Assembly (NCBI RefSeq): GCF_965229915.1
Contig: NZ_CBDDJZ010000001.1
Location: 3,162,001 to 3,226,000, forward strand
Length of the DNA stretch: 64,000 bases
Source of the DNA: Marinoscillum sp965229915
Lineage (GTDB): Bacteria; Bacteroidota; Bacteroidia; Cytophagales; Cyclobacteriaceae
Direction: 5' to 3'
Part shown: positions 44,209 to 53,376 of the stretch, one piece after another
Position numbering within the stretch: the first letter of the stretch is position 1
Layout: the number at the start of each line of letters is the position of its first letter
The notes under the pieces: model-generated
What the model was told of the DNA's origin: nothing
Seen by the model: only the letters and a program-made list of their open reading frames with translations
Database searches by the model: none
Program-made: the position numbers and the translations under genes

Positions 44209-46689
44209 ATGAACAAGTTGCGGGAAGTGCTAATGCTGTGTTTTATGATCGGCATTGTGTTTCTATCAGAAGCTCAAAATACACAGACGATTCAAAACCT
44301 GGGAAAGGTCAATGTGGATGAATTGTCTGATGATCAAATCAAGAAATTTTTAGATCAGGCGGAATCTAGTGGATATTCCGAACAGCAGCTGGAAATACTG
44401 GCCAAAGCACGTGGTATGTCAGCTGCTCAAATTGCCAAACTGCGTCAGCGGATAGCGGCAGTGCGATCCGGTCAAACAGCTGGTGGTGGTAAAGTTTCCA
44501 TGAATAGTCGAGAACGCTTAGCACCGAATCAAACACAGGCAACGAGTGACCGTTCTTCTGATTTCGACCCCTTTGGCACCATTTTTCCAGTTGACACTTT
44601 AGAGGAAGAAGCTTTGAAGGTGTTCGGTTTGGAGTTTTTCAATAATCCCGATCTGGCTTTTAGCTCTAATCTTAATATTGCCACACCTAAGGATTACCAA
44701 CTCGGCCCCGGTGATCAGGTGATTATCGATGTATGGGGTGCTTCTGAGCAAAATTATCAATTAGAAATTTCTCCAGAGGGAGCTATCATTATTCCAAGTC
44801 TCGGTCCTATTCATTTGAATGGCTTGTCCATGGAGCGGGCAGAAAGTAGAATCAAAGCGCGACTGAAGAACATTTACAGTACACTTGGAGAAAACACCTT
44901 CGCTCAGGTGAGTTTAGGTCAGATCAGAACTATTAGTGTCAATATTGTTGGTGAGGTGCGGCGACCTGGCACGTATGAAGTTTCTTCTTTCACCACTGCG
45001 TTTAACGCTTTGTATAGTGCAGGAGGACCCACTAAAAACGGGTCTTTTCGAGAAATCACTGTTTTCCGCTCAGGCAAACAGGAGGCTGTTTTGGATGCTT
45101 ACAATTTCCTGATAGAAGGGAAAGGACAAAACATCATGCTGCAAGATCAGGATGTATTAATAGTAAAACCTTACCTGAACCGTGTGGCTATTGAAGGTGA
45201 GGTGAAGCGTCCTGCCTACTACGAATTGAAGAGTGATGAAACTCTTGGGACACTCATCACCTATGCGGGAGGGTTTACGGAACAGGCTTACACCAAAAGC
45301 TTATCCATAAGAAGAAACTTGAGCAACCGAAAGACAGTCAGAACAGTTAGATTCGGTGATTTTGAATCAGTGGCATTACAAAACGGAGACGCCATTGATG
45401 TGGGTGGTATTCTTAATCAATTTGTCGGTAGGATAAGAGTAGAAGGAGCCTTCAATCATCCGGGAGAGTTTGAATTGAAGGAGGGTATGAAGCTTTCAGA
45501 TGCCTTTCATCTGGCCGATGGACTAAGAGCAGATGCTTTTTTGCAGCGCGGTGTGATTATTCGCCAGAATGATGATTTGTCGTTGAGTAATATGGCGTTT
45601 AATCCGCAAGAAGTATTGAATGGAACATCGGATATACTCTTAAATTCTGAGGATTTAATTCGGGTCCAATCCATTTTTGATTTACGGGAGAACTTCACGG
45701 TTTCCATTCAGGGAGAAGTACTGAAATCTGGTCAATTTCCCTACGCGGAGGGTATGACGGTAGAGAATTTGATTTACCTGGCGAACGGATTTAAAGAAAC
45801 CGCTGCCAAATCTTTTGTGGAAGTAGCACGACGCGTAACCGATGAAGACGGTGATGGATCGAATACAGCGACCATTTTCAACTTCCCGATTGATCGAAAC
45901 CTTCAGATGAAAGCCGGTGATGAGCGGTTCGTTCTGGAGCCGTTTGATTTGGTGGTCATCCGAAAGTCTCCTTTTTATGAGAAGCAAGCAATCGTAGAAG
46001 TGGAGGGAGAAGTACAGTATCCTGGAAAGTATGCCCTGGCCAGTAAAAATGAACGGATATCCGATGTGCTGAAACGAACCGGAGGACCAACTCAATATGC
46101 CTATATCAAAGGAGCTACGCTGATTCGAAGAACGGAATATTTTGTGAATGATCAAGATGAAAATGAAACTGATGCAGCTGCCAGCATTAGAAGACAGGAA
46201 CTGAAGTCGTTATTGGAAAGAGATACCTTGGTGGATAAGTCTCAGCGAGCATTCAAAACGCATGAATCCATCGGAATCAAATTAGATGAAATAATTGCAA
46301 ATCCCGGGTCCAAATATGACCTGATTTTAAAAGAAGGAGATGTCTTGAGTATTCCTCGCGAACTGCAGACTGTGAGAATTAGAGGAGAGGTGTTATATCC
46401 AAGTACAGTAAGGTTCGATGACGCTAAGAGTTTCAAACAATTCATTTCTCAGAGCGGAGGCTTTTCAGAAAGTGCGAAGAAAAGCAAGTCTTATGTCGTA
46501 TACCCCAATGGAAGCGCTGAAAGAACCAAATCGTTTTTATGGTTTAAGGATTACCCAAAAGTGGAGCCTGGAGCTGAAGTAATTATTCCGAAGAAACCGG
46601 ATAGGAGAAGGCTTAGTCCTACGGAGATTCTTACCTTGGCAACCGGAGTGGGTTCATTGGCGATTATTGTTAATAATTTAACAAGGTAA
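44209..46689 (+). CDS. Wza-like polysaccharide export protein with multiple SLBB domains
   Basis: An 826-residue exported protein. A signal peptide (residues about 1-22, MLCFMIGIVFLSEAQ) has no lipobox cysteine. The poly-export domain begins at YQLGPGDQVIIDVWG near residue 163, followed by at least five SLBB-type repeats with the VxxxGEVxxPGxY pattern (NIVGEVRRPGTYEV, RVEGAFNHPGEFEL, VEVEGEVQYPGKYAL). A hydrophobic segment lies near the C-terminus (LATGVGSLAIIVNNL). It should form the outer-membrane channel for the polymer. At 826 residues it is more than twice E. coli Wza, as is common in Bacteroidota. Confidence 0.92.
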   Translation: MNKLREVLMLCFMIGIVFLSEAQNTQTIQNLGKVNVDELSDDQIKKFLDQAESSGYSEQQLEILAKARGMSAAQIAKLRQRIAAVRSGQTAGGGKVSMNSRERLAPNQTQATSDRSSDFDPFGTIFPVDTLEEEALKVFGLEFFNNPDLAFSSNLNIATPKDYQLGPGDQVIIDVWGASEQNYQLEISPEGAIIIPSLGPIHLNGLSMERAESRIKARLKNIYSTLGENTFAQVSLGQIRTISVNIVGEVRRPGTYEVSSFTTAFNALYSAGGPTKNGSFREITVFRSGKQEAVLDAYNFLIEGKGQNIMLQDQDVLIVKPYLNRVAIEGEVKRPAYYELKSDETLGTLITYAGGFTEQAYTKSLSIRRNLSNRKTVRTVRFGDFESVALQNGDAIDVGGILNQFVGRIRVEGAFNHPGEFELKEGMKLSDAFHLADGLRADAFLQRGVIIRQNDDLSLSNMAFNPQEVLNGTSDILLNSEDLIRVQSIFDLRENFTVSIQGEVLKSGQFPYAEGMTVENLIYLANGFKETAAKSFVEVARRVTDEDGDGSNTATIFNFPIDRNLQMKAGDERFVLEPFDLVVIRKSPFYEKQAIVEVEGEVQYPGKYALASKNERISDVLKRTGGPTQYAYIKGATLIRRTEYFVNDQDENETDAAASIRRQELKSLLERDTLVDKSQRAFKTHESIGIKLDEIIANPGSKYDLILKEGDVLSIPRELQTVRIRGEVLYPSTVRFDDAKSFKQFISQSGGFSESAKKSKSYVVYPNGSAERTKSFLWFKDYPKVEPGAEVIIPKKPDRRRLSPTEILTLATGVGSLAIIVNNLTR

Positions 46690-46692
46690 TTG

Positions 46693-47793
46693 ATGGAAAA
46701 TTCCGGAGCGAAGAGGTATTTAGATGGAGATGAAATTGACTTACGGGTGTTAGGTGAGGTAATTTGGTCACGAAAATCAGTAATAATTAAAATTTCATTC
46801 TTCTTTGTTATTGTAGGTGTCATTTTGGCTTTTACAAGTCCAAAAGAGTATGAAACGTCTTGTACATTGATTCCAGAAGCAATGTCAGGGCAAGGTAAGC
46901 TGGGAGGCTCCTTAGGTGGATTAGCTTCTTTGGCTGGTGTTGACATTGGAGGTCTTAATTCTGGAACCGGCTCTACAATCAACCCCGGATTGTATCGTAG
47001 CGTAGCACAAAGTACGCCCTTTCTACTTGAAATAATGAATCAAAGTTTCTTCTTTAAGGAACTGAATAGAGAGATGACCATTTCCGAGTATTATTCTGAA
47101 CATTTAGAAACAGATTTGTTTTCATGGCTATTTGGATTGCCAGGTAAGTTAATTGCTGTTTTGAAGCCAAAAACCGCTGAGGATACTACGATTCATAATA
47201 CAGCTAACAACCTAGTTACTTTATCAAAAAGTGAGCAGAGTGTGGTGAATGACCTAAAAGAGCGTATTTTGGTAACGATGGACTGGGACCTGAACATCGT
47301 GACTATAGAAGTCGAAATGCAGGATCCTCTCGTTGCTGCCGAGATGGCCTCTTTTACCCAAGAATACATCACTCGGTACGTGACTAATTACTCGATTTCA
47401 AAAAGCAAAGAACAATTGGACTTTGTAAATTTACAGTTTGAAGAAAGAAAGAAGGAATTTATACAGGCACAATTGGCTTTAGCTACCTTCAGAGACCAGA
47501 ATAAAAATGTGAACACGGCAAGGGCGAATACGGAGCAAGAGCGCTTGCAATCAGAATACAATTTGGCTTTTAGCCTTTATGATCAATTGGCTAAACAAAG
47601 GGAATCCATAAAGATGCAAGTAAATAAAAATACTCCAATTTTCACTATTCTAGAGCCCGTTAAGGTGCCTGTTTATAAAAGTGCTCCTAAAAGGAAGCTA
47701 ATGATATTCATCTTTGCTTTTTTGGGAGTTATCGCTGCAATTGCATATGTTTTAATACAAAACTTCTTATTAACAAATGAACTTAAAAAATAA
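46693..47793 (+). CDS. Wzz-type chain-length determinant protein
   Basis: A 366-residue inner-membrane protein with helices near both ends (about residues 30-48 and 335-358) and a long periplasmic coiled-coil region (QERLQSEYNLAFSLYDQLAKQ) between. The C-terminal KVPVYKSAPKRKLM before the last helix is the Wzz proline-rich signature. ATG at 46693 is preferred to the adjacent TTG at 46690. No kinase domain is attached. It overlaps pseB by 17 bases. Confidence 0.9.
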   Translation: MENSGAKRYLDGDEIDLRVLGEVIWSRKSVIIKISFFFVIVGVILAFTSPKEYETSCTLIPEAMSGQGKLGGSLGGLASLAGVDIGGLNSGTGSTINPGLYRSVAQSTPFLLEIMNQSFFFKELNREMTISEYYSEHLETDLFSWLFGLPGKLIAVLKPKTAEDTTIHNTANNLVTLSKSEQSVVNDLKERILVTMDWDLNIVTIEVEMQDPLVAAEMASFTQEYITRYVTNYSISKSKEQLDFVNLQFEERKKEFIQAQLALATFRDQNKNVNTARANTEQERLQSEYNLAFSLYDQLAKQRESIKMQVNKNTPIFTILEPVKVPVYKSAPKRKLMIFIFAFLGVIAAIAYVLIQNFLLTNELKK

Positions 47794-48790
47794 ATCAATT
47801 CTAATCACTGGAGGAACTGGTTCATTGGGCAAAGCTCTTACTGAATTTATTTTATCGAAGCAATCTGAAATCAAGAGGTTGGTGATTTACTCAAGAGACG
47901 AGCAAAAACAATTTCAAATGGCTCAGGAGTATCCTCATGATAGATATCCTCAAATCCGCTTTTTTATTGGTGATGTACGAGATAAGGAAAGATTGACCAG
48001 AGCAATGAAAGGAATTGATTATGTTATTCATGCCGCGGCGATGAAGCATGTCCCTATTGCAGAATATAATCCTGACGAGTGTATTAAGACAAATATTGGA
48101 GGAGCTCAGAATGTCATAGATGCTTGTTTTCAGACGAATGTAGAACGTGTTGTAGCATTATCTACGGATAAAGCATGCGCCCCGATCAATTTATATGGAG
48201 CTACCAAACTAACTTCTGATAAGCTTTTCATTGCAGCAAATAATATTAAAGGAGACAATCCAATCAAGTTTTCTGTTGTTCGATATGGAAACGTCATGGG
48301 TTCAAATGGATCTGTAATACCTTTTTTTATCAAGAAAAAGGAAGAAGGAGTTTTGCCAATTACAGATGTTGAAATGACACGTTTCAATATTTCACTGCAA
48401 GGAGGAGTCAGTATGGTTATGCATGCTTTAGAACATGCTTGGGGAGGAGAATTGTTTGTACCTAAAATTCCTTCCTATAAAATTCTGGATGTGGCAGAAG
48501 CAATTGGACCTAATTGTGAAAAACCAGTTGTTGGTATACGCCCTGGGGAAAAAGTGCACGAGGAAATGATTACTGCTTCGGACTCGTTTTACACCTATGA
48601 TTTAGGTAAGTATTATGCCATTTTACCCGCCACTCACAAGTGGAGTCTTGATGAATACGTCAAAACAAACAATGCTCAAAAAGTACCTCAAGGCTTTAGA
48701 TATAATTCAGGTGAAAATACTGAATGGGAAACAGTTGATTCATTGAGGGCGTTGATAATAGATCATGTTGATCCTAATTTTAGTGTATGA
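47777..48790 (+). CDS. pseB: UDP-N-acetylglucosamine 4,6-dehydratase (inverting), PseB
   Basis: First step of CMP-pseudaminic acid synthesis: dehydration at C4-C6 with inversion at C5. The 337-residue SDR has GGTGSLGKALTEFIL near residue 12, the AMKHVPIAEYNPDECIKTN block and STDKACAPINLYGATKLTSD with the catalytic Asp-Lys and Tyr/Lys residues. This KHVP/NPDE pattern separates PseB from ordinary dehydratases. It overlaps pseC by 4 bases. Together with pseC and pseI the assignment to pseudaminic rather than legionaminic acid is well supported. Confidence 0.93.
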   Translation: MNLKNKSILITGGTGSLGKALTEFILSKQSEIKRLVIYSRDEQKQFQMAQEYPHDRYPQIRFFIGDVRDKERLTRAMKGIDYVIHAAAMKHVPIAEYNPDECIKTNIGGAQNVIDACFQTNVERVVALSTDKACAPINLYGATKLTSDKLFIAANNIKGDNPIKFSVVRYGNVMGSNGSVIPFFIKKKEEGVLPITDVEMTRFNISLQGGVSMVMHALEHAWGGELFVPKIPSYKILDVAEAIGPNCEKPVVGIRPGEKVHEEMITASDSFYTYDLGKYYAILPATHKWSLDEYVKTNNAQKVPQGFRYNSGENTEWETVDSLRALIIDHVDPNFSV

Positions 48791-49977
48791 AAAGTGCAAT
48801 CCCCTATGGCAAGCAGTCAATTTCTCAAGAGGATATTGACGATGTTGTCGCTACGCTAAGGTCTGATTACCTCACACAAGGCCCAAAAATTCAAGAATTT
48901 GAGGAGTCTTTTGCCGAGTACGTTGGGTCAAAATATGCAGTAGCGGTTTCGAATGGAACAGCTGCACTTCATCTTTGTTGTATGATCATGGACTTAGAGC
49001 CTGGAGATAAGGTAATTACTACTCCAATCACATTTGCAGCGTCGGCAAATTGCATCAGATACTGCGGAGGAGAAGTTATTTTCGGTGATATTGATCCTGA
49101 GACTTACCTTTTAGATATTGAAAGTGCGAGGCGAATTCTTGAAAGTTATCCGAAAGGTAGTATTAAGGGAATTATTCCAGTAGACTTTGCGGGAAGGGCC
49201 GTAAATCTTGAATCTTTTAGAGTGCTTGCAGATGAGTTCGGTCTTTGGATTCTAGAGGATGCCTGCCATGCACCCGGAGGTTATTTTAAAGATAGTAAAG
49301 GAAAAAATCATATGTGCGGGAATGGAAAGTTTGCCGAACTGGCTATTTTCTCATTTCATCCTGTTAAGCATATTGCCGCAGGTGAAGGAGGTATGATCAC
49401 AACTGATGATGAAAAGTTGTATAATCGGTTGTTGAAATTACGAACTCATGGGATTTCAAGAGATAGCGAAAGCTTTTTGAACTCAAGAGAGTTTGCAACG
49501 GGCGGTTCGGACAAGGCGACCTATCCAGGGTGGTATATGGAAATGCAGGAACTTGGCTACAACTACCGACTGACTGATTTTCAGGCAGCACTTGGAATTA
49601 GCCAATTGAAAAGAGCAAAGGAAGGACTGGTTAGGAGAAGGGAAATTGCTGCCAATTATTTTAAGGCTTTCAAGGATAAGTCTTTTATAAAGGGCCAATC
49701 CGGGATAATAGAAGGACATGCATATCACCTATATGTTGTAGAGGTAGAGGATAGGCTTGGCTTATATAATCATTTAAGAGAACACGACATATATGCTCAA
49801 GTTCACTACATTCCTTGTCACTTAATGCCCTATTATCAGGGTTTGGGTTGGAAAGAAGGTGATTTACCATTGGCGGAAGAATATTACAGGAGCTGTTTGA
49901 GTTTACCAATGTATCCAACACTTACAGATGACGAACAGGATTATGTGATAGAAAGAATTCTTGAGTATTATTCATGA
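48787..49977 (+). CDS. pseC: UDP-4-amino-4,6-dideoxy-N-acetyl-beta-L-altrosamine transaminase, PseC
   Basis: A PLP aminotransferase of the DegT/DnrJ/EryC1 family that adds the C4 amino group in the pseudaminic pathway. The 396-residue protein has the PLP lysine Lys194 in FHPVKHIAAGEGG and the opening IPYGKQSISQEDI, YLTQGPKIQEFE typical of PseC. It overlaps pseB and pseF by 4 bases each. Confidence 0.93.
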   Translation: MKSAIPYGKQSISQEDIDDVVATLRSDYLTQGPKIQEFEESFAEYVGSKYAVAVSNGTAALHLCCMIMDLEPGDKVITTPITFAASANCIRYCGGEVIFGDIDPETYLLDIESARRILESYPKGSIKGIIPVDFAGRAVNLESFRVLADEFGLWILEDACHAPGGYFKDSKGKNHMCGNGKFAELAIFSFHPVKHIAAGEGGMITTDDEKLYNRLLKLRTHGISRDSESFLNSREFATGGSDKATYPGWYMEMQELGYNYRLTDFQAALGISQLKRAKEGLVRRREIAANYFKAFKDKSFIKGQSGIIEGHAYHLYVVEVEDRLGLYNHLREHDIYAQVHYIPCHLMPYYQGLGWKEGDLPLAEEYYRSCLSLPMYPTLTDDEQDYVIERILEYYS

Positions 49978-50642
49978 AGAACCTGTGTATTATACCGGCA
50001 AGAGGAGGTAGTAAAAGAATACCAAGAAAAAATATAAAGAACTTCCATGGAAAGCCTATTATAGCCTATTCAATTCGTGCTGCCTTGAAAAGCGATCTCT
50101 TTGATGAGGTTATGGTTTCTACAGATGATGAAGAAATTGCTGAAGTATCAAAAGATTATGGTGCGAAAGTTCCTTTCTTAAGATCTGAGAAGAATTCGGG
50201 CGATTTTGCCACTCTGGCAGATGTAGCTGAAGAGGTCATAGATAGTTACCGAAAAAGCGGAGTGGAATTTGATAATTCTTGTTTGATTCTGCCAACTGCA
50301 CCACTTGTTCAGGTTGAAAATTTGGTAGATGCATACAATAAGCTAATAAGTTCTGAATTTGATAAAATTAGCCCAGTTGTTAAGTATAACTATCCAATTC
50401 AAAGAGCTTTAAAAATAGACGAATCTGGAAGTTTAGATTTTATTAATCCTTCTTATGCAAAGACCAGGTCGCAGGATTTAGTTGAAGCCTATCATGACGC
50501 TGGTCAGTTTTATTGGAAAAAACATAACGGTAGCAATGGTAATTATAGATCAGCTATTGTAATATCTGAATTATTGGTTCAGGATATCGATACGCTAGAA
50601 GATTGGGTACTTGCAGAATTAAAGTATACATTAACAAAGTGA
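49974..50642 (+). CDS. pseF: Pseudaminic acid cytidylyltransferase, PseF
   Basis: Activates pseudaminic acid to its CMP form for the glycosyltransferases. The 222-residue protein begins MKNLCIIPARGGSKRIPRKN, the CMP-acylneuraminate synthetase motif, with STDDEEIAEVS near residue 50 and the DAGQFYWKK block that marks PseF against NeuA. It overlaps the ATP-grasp gene by 4 bases. Confidence 0.93.
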   Translation: MKNLCIIPARGGSKRIPRKNIKNFHGKPIIAYSIRAALKSDLFDEVMVSTDDEEIAEVSKDYGAKVPFLRSEKNSGDFATLADVAEEVIDSYRKSGVEFDNSCLILPTAPLVQVENLVDAYNKLISSEFDKISPVVKYNYPIQRALKIDESGSLDFINPSYAKTRSQDLVEAYHDAGQFYWKKHNGSNGNYRSAIVISELLVQDIDTLEDWVLAELKYTLTK

Positions 50643-51823
50643 ATTCAATTCTAATTATTGGTGCAGGATTTGGTCAATTACCTGCAATAAGAAAAGCAAA
50701 AGAACTAGGCTATGCGGTTATTTGCATAGATAGAAATCCAAATGCTGTCGGTATGCAGTTGGCAGACTTTTCATATGAAATAGATGTTGTTGACATGGAG
50801 GCAGCCTTAAAAATTGCAGAAAAACATGCTGTTAATGGAGTGATGACTATGCAAAGTGATTTGCCCGTTCCAACAATCGGTTTTGTTAATGAAAAACTAG
50901 GATTAAACGGTGTAAACTTTGAAGTTGCTATGGATTGCAGTGATAAAGTTGCAACTCGAAAAAAACTGGAGAAATTTAATTGTGAACAACCAAAATTTGG
51001 CATTGTAAATGAATTAGATGAGGCCTTACTAATAATTGATAAAATCGGATATCCGTGTATCATTAAGGCACCTGATAGTTCTGGAAGCAGGGGAGTAGTA
51101 AAAGCAGATAATGAGGAAGATATTCCAGGGGCATTTAAAGAAGCAAAAAAATATTCAAGAAGTGGAAGTATATTAATTGAAGAATTTATCAAAGGGATAG
51201 AGTTTGGCGCTCAAACATTTTCAATAAATGGTAAATGTGAAATTGTTCTCATGCACAACGATACATTGTCTGAACCTCCTTATATGATTCCAGTTGGTCA
51301 TTCTTTTCCGTTTTACATGCTGAATGAATTGCAGAAGGAAGCAGCTGAGCTAGATATAAAAAAAGCAATAGAGTCTTTGGGAATTAAAGATGGCCCCGCA
51401 AATGTTGATTTAATTCTTGATGAAAAATCAAATAAAATCAAAGTAATAGAGGTAGGGGCGCGAATTGGTGCTACTTGCCTCCCTGAATTAGTGGAGTATC
51501 ATACAGGTATTGATTGGGTCGGTGCTACAATTTTAAATGCAACTTCCAATAAAATTTTCTTACAGAAAAAGTTTAGTAAGCCTGTTGCAGCGACAATTTT
51601 AACTGCAGATAAAGACGGAATTTTTCAGGAATATTCTTTAATGCGAAACCTTCCTTCTAATGTCGTTGAATTTGAGTGTACTGCAAAAAAAGGAGATGTA
51701 GTTTCGACTCTTAAAAAAGGTACGGATCGAATTGGAAAAGTTTTAGCTTATGGGAAAAATGCAATTGATGCAGAAAAAACTACTACTGATGTAGCTAACT
51801 CTGTATTATTTAAAATAGATTAA
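50639..51823 (+). CDS. ATP-grasp ligase inside the pseudaminic acid cluster
   Basis: A 394-residue ATP-grasp protein. The start is GTG at 50639, overlapping the pseF stop (GTGA). Residues 1-110 form a pre-ATP-grasp Rossmann-like domain (LIIGAGFGQLPAIRKAKELG); the central ATP-grasp has YPCIIKAPDSSGSRGVVK (about 142-159), LIEEFIKGIEFGAQTF and the metal-binding VIEVGARIGATCLPEL near 285. It resembles carbamoyl-phosphate-synthase-like and biotin-carboxylase-like ligases, which join a carboxylate to an amine through an acyl phosphate. It is not one of the six standard Pse enzymes; its substrate is unknown. Confidence 0.88.
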   Translation: MNSILIIGAGFGQLPAIRKAKELGYAVICIDRNPNAVGMQLADFSYEIDVVDMEAALKIAEKHAVNGVMTMQSDLPVPTIGFVNEKLGLNGVNFEVAMDCSDKVATRKKLEKFNCEQPKFGIVNELDEALLIIDKIGYPCIIKAPDSSGSRGVVKADNEEDIPGAFKEAKKYSRSGSILIEEFIKGIEFGAQTFSINGKCEIVLMHNDTLSEPPYMIPVGHSFPFYMLNELQKEAAELDIKKAIESLGIKDGPANVDLILDEKSNKIKVIEVGARIGATCLPELVEYHTGIDWVGATILNATSNKIFLQKKFSKPVAATILTADKDGIFQEYSLMRNLPSNVVEFECTAKKGDVVSTLKKGTDRIGKVLAYGKNAIDAEKTTTDVANSVLFKID

Positions 51824-51824
51824 T

Positions 51825-52865
51825 ATGAAGATTCGCCCTTTGTTCTGTGTAAATGGGGGTACTAGTATAGGTTTTGGTCACGTTTCAAGAACTTTATCGT
51901 TAATTAATCAATATAAAAGAAACAATCACGTAGCATTTACACTCACACTCAAGTCTAATGTTTATTCAGAGAAGCTAAAATTAAAATCCGATAAGCTTCT
52001 TCAGATTACATCCTTTAACGACCCTAACGGGCTACAGGAAGCATTCAATTTTATAAGTAAAAATGAAATCAATTGCATAATTGTTGATCTCGTTGAGTCC
52101 GACTTCAAACAACTCAGTGCTTTACGTATCTTATTACCAGACATTTTTATTGTTTCAATTACACTTTTTTATTTTGATGAGGTAATTAGGTTTGAAGATT
52201 TGTCATTTTTTCCTTCCTTCAACCCTATTGACTTTAAGGTCATTAGAAACGATAGAAAAAAGTTGAAAGTCTATTCTGGTAAAGATTATTTAGTCTTTAG
52301 TGATAAGTTCAAAGAATATTCGTCGGAGGATATTGTGCCCACTTATGATATTTTAATAACAATGGGAGGAACAGATCCATTCGGAATTACGGTCAAAGCT
52401 GTGAAAGCCTTGCAATCAAGTTCCTATAAAGTAGGTATTATTTTGTCAGGTAAAAGTGAACATTTTCATCAGGTACAGGAACTTATTAAAGGAAAAAGCA
52501 ATTTTGTTTTGATTGAATTTTCAAATGATTTGCCATTATTGATGAGACAGTCTAGAGTTTTATTATTGAATGGTGGAATTACAAGATATGAAGCATGTTT
52601 GGCAAAAAGGCCATTTATTGCCATCTCAATTCATGATTTACAATATTCAATAACTGAAAATCTAACTAATCTGGGTGTTGGTGTAAATTTGGGAGTACAC
52701 AGTAATCTGGAAACAGAAGCAATTAGTCAATCAGTTCATGAATTAATAAGTATGCCAAATTTGTACAATGAAATGGTTGAAAACATGAGCAATATTCTTG
52801 ATGATTTTGGATCAGAAAGAATATATCATATCATAAAAAGGGAGTTTAATGAAAAAAATAACTAA
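51825..52865 (+). CDS. pseG: UDP-2,4-diacetamido-2,4,6-trideoxy-beta-L-altropyranose hydrolase, PseG
   Basis: A GT-B-fold hydrolase that removes UDP from the di-acetamido sugar to give the substrate for PseI. The 346-residue protein has the N-terminal GGTSIGFGHVSRTL (His in the conserved GHVxR) and the ILITMGGTDPFG nucleotide-binding motif near residue 180. It is more divergent than the other Pse genes, and very AT-rich. It overlaps the acyltransferase by 17 bases. Confidence 0.88.
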   Translation: MKIRPLFCVNGGTSIGFGHVSRTLSLINQYKRNNHVAFTLTLKSNVYSEKLKLKSDKLLQITSFNDPNGLQEAFNFISKNEINCIIVDLVESDFKQLSALRILLPDIFIVSITLFYFDEVIRFEDLSFFPSFNPIDFKVIRNDRKKLKVYSGKDYLVFSDKFKEYSSEDIVPTYDILITMGGTDPFGITVKAVKALQSSSYKVGIILSGKSEHFHQVQELIKGKSNFVLIEFSNDLPLLMRQSRVLLLNGGITRYEACLAKRPFIAISIHDLQYSITENLTNLGVGVNLGVHSNLETEAISQSVHELISMPNLYNEMVENMSNILDDFGSERIYHIIKREFNEKNN

Positions 52866-53376
52866 ATGGAATCGTCTCATTATGAAATGGAAGTCCCTGA
52901 CGATTCCAGATGGACCTTATGGTGATAGAGCAAGGGGAAAACTCTATGAACCATTCTTAAAGTCATATGGTAAAAATTTCAAAGTAGGTGCGCAGGCATT
53001 TATTTTTAATCCAAATGGGCTAAGTGTTGGAGATGATGTTTATATAGGTTTTAATAGTTATTTAGGTCAGGGTGAAATAGATTTAGAAGACGAGGTTCTA
53101 ATTGGTAATTTTGTTTCTTTGACTGCATCTAATCATTTGATGAAAGGTGAAAGCTTTAGGTTTGGAGGATTTCATGCTGAGAAGATTGCAGTTAAAAAAG
53201 GAACCTGGATTGGAAGTCAATCTTCAATTACAGCAGGTGTTACTATTGGACGTTCATGCCTCATTGCAAGTGGGGCTGTGGTAACTAAGTCATTCTCAGA
53301 TGGATGGATTATTGGGGGAGTTCCAGCAAAAAATATAGGATTAACAAAAGACTTTAAAGAGAAATATGAATTCTAA
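52849..53376 (+). CDS. Left-handed beta-helix (hexapeptide) acyltransferase
   Basis: A 175-residue acyltransferase of the LbH fold. Hexapeptide repeats include LSVGDDVYIG, IDLEDEVLIGNFVSL and the C-terminal ITAGVTIGRSCLIASGAVVTKSF, with GGVPAKNIG at the end, the usual CoA-binding border of the family. The textbook PseH is a GNAT-fold acetyltransferase and no GNAT gene is seen in the cluster; this enzyme lies exactly where PseH is needed and is its likely substitute. It could also acylate a different sugar of the repeat unit. Confidence 0.85.
   Translation: MKKITKWNRLIMKWKSLTIPDGPYGDRARGKLYEPFLKSYGKNFKVGAQAFIFNPNGLSVGDDVYIGFNSYLGQGEIDLEDEVLIGNFVSLTASNHLMKGESFRFGGFHAEKIAVKKGTWIGSQSSITAGVTIGRSCLIASGAVVTKSFSDGWIIGGVPAKNIGLTKDFKEKYEF

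Noticed and set aside
45682..46155. 157-codon open frame on the minus strand within the Wza-like gene
   Set aside because: The SLBB repeats on the plus strand account for the region; the antisense product has no recognisable domain.
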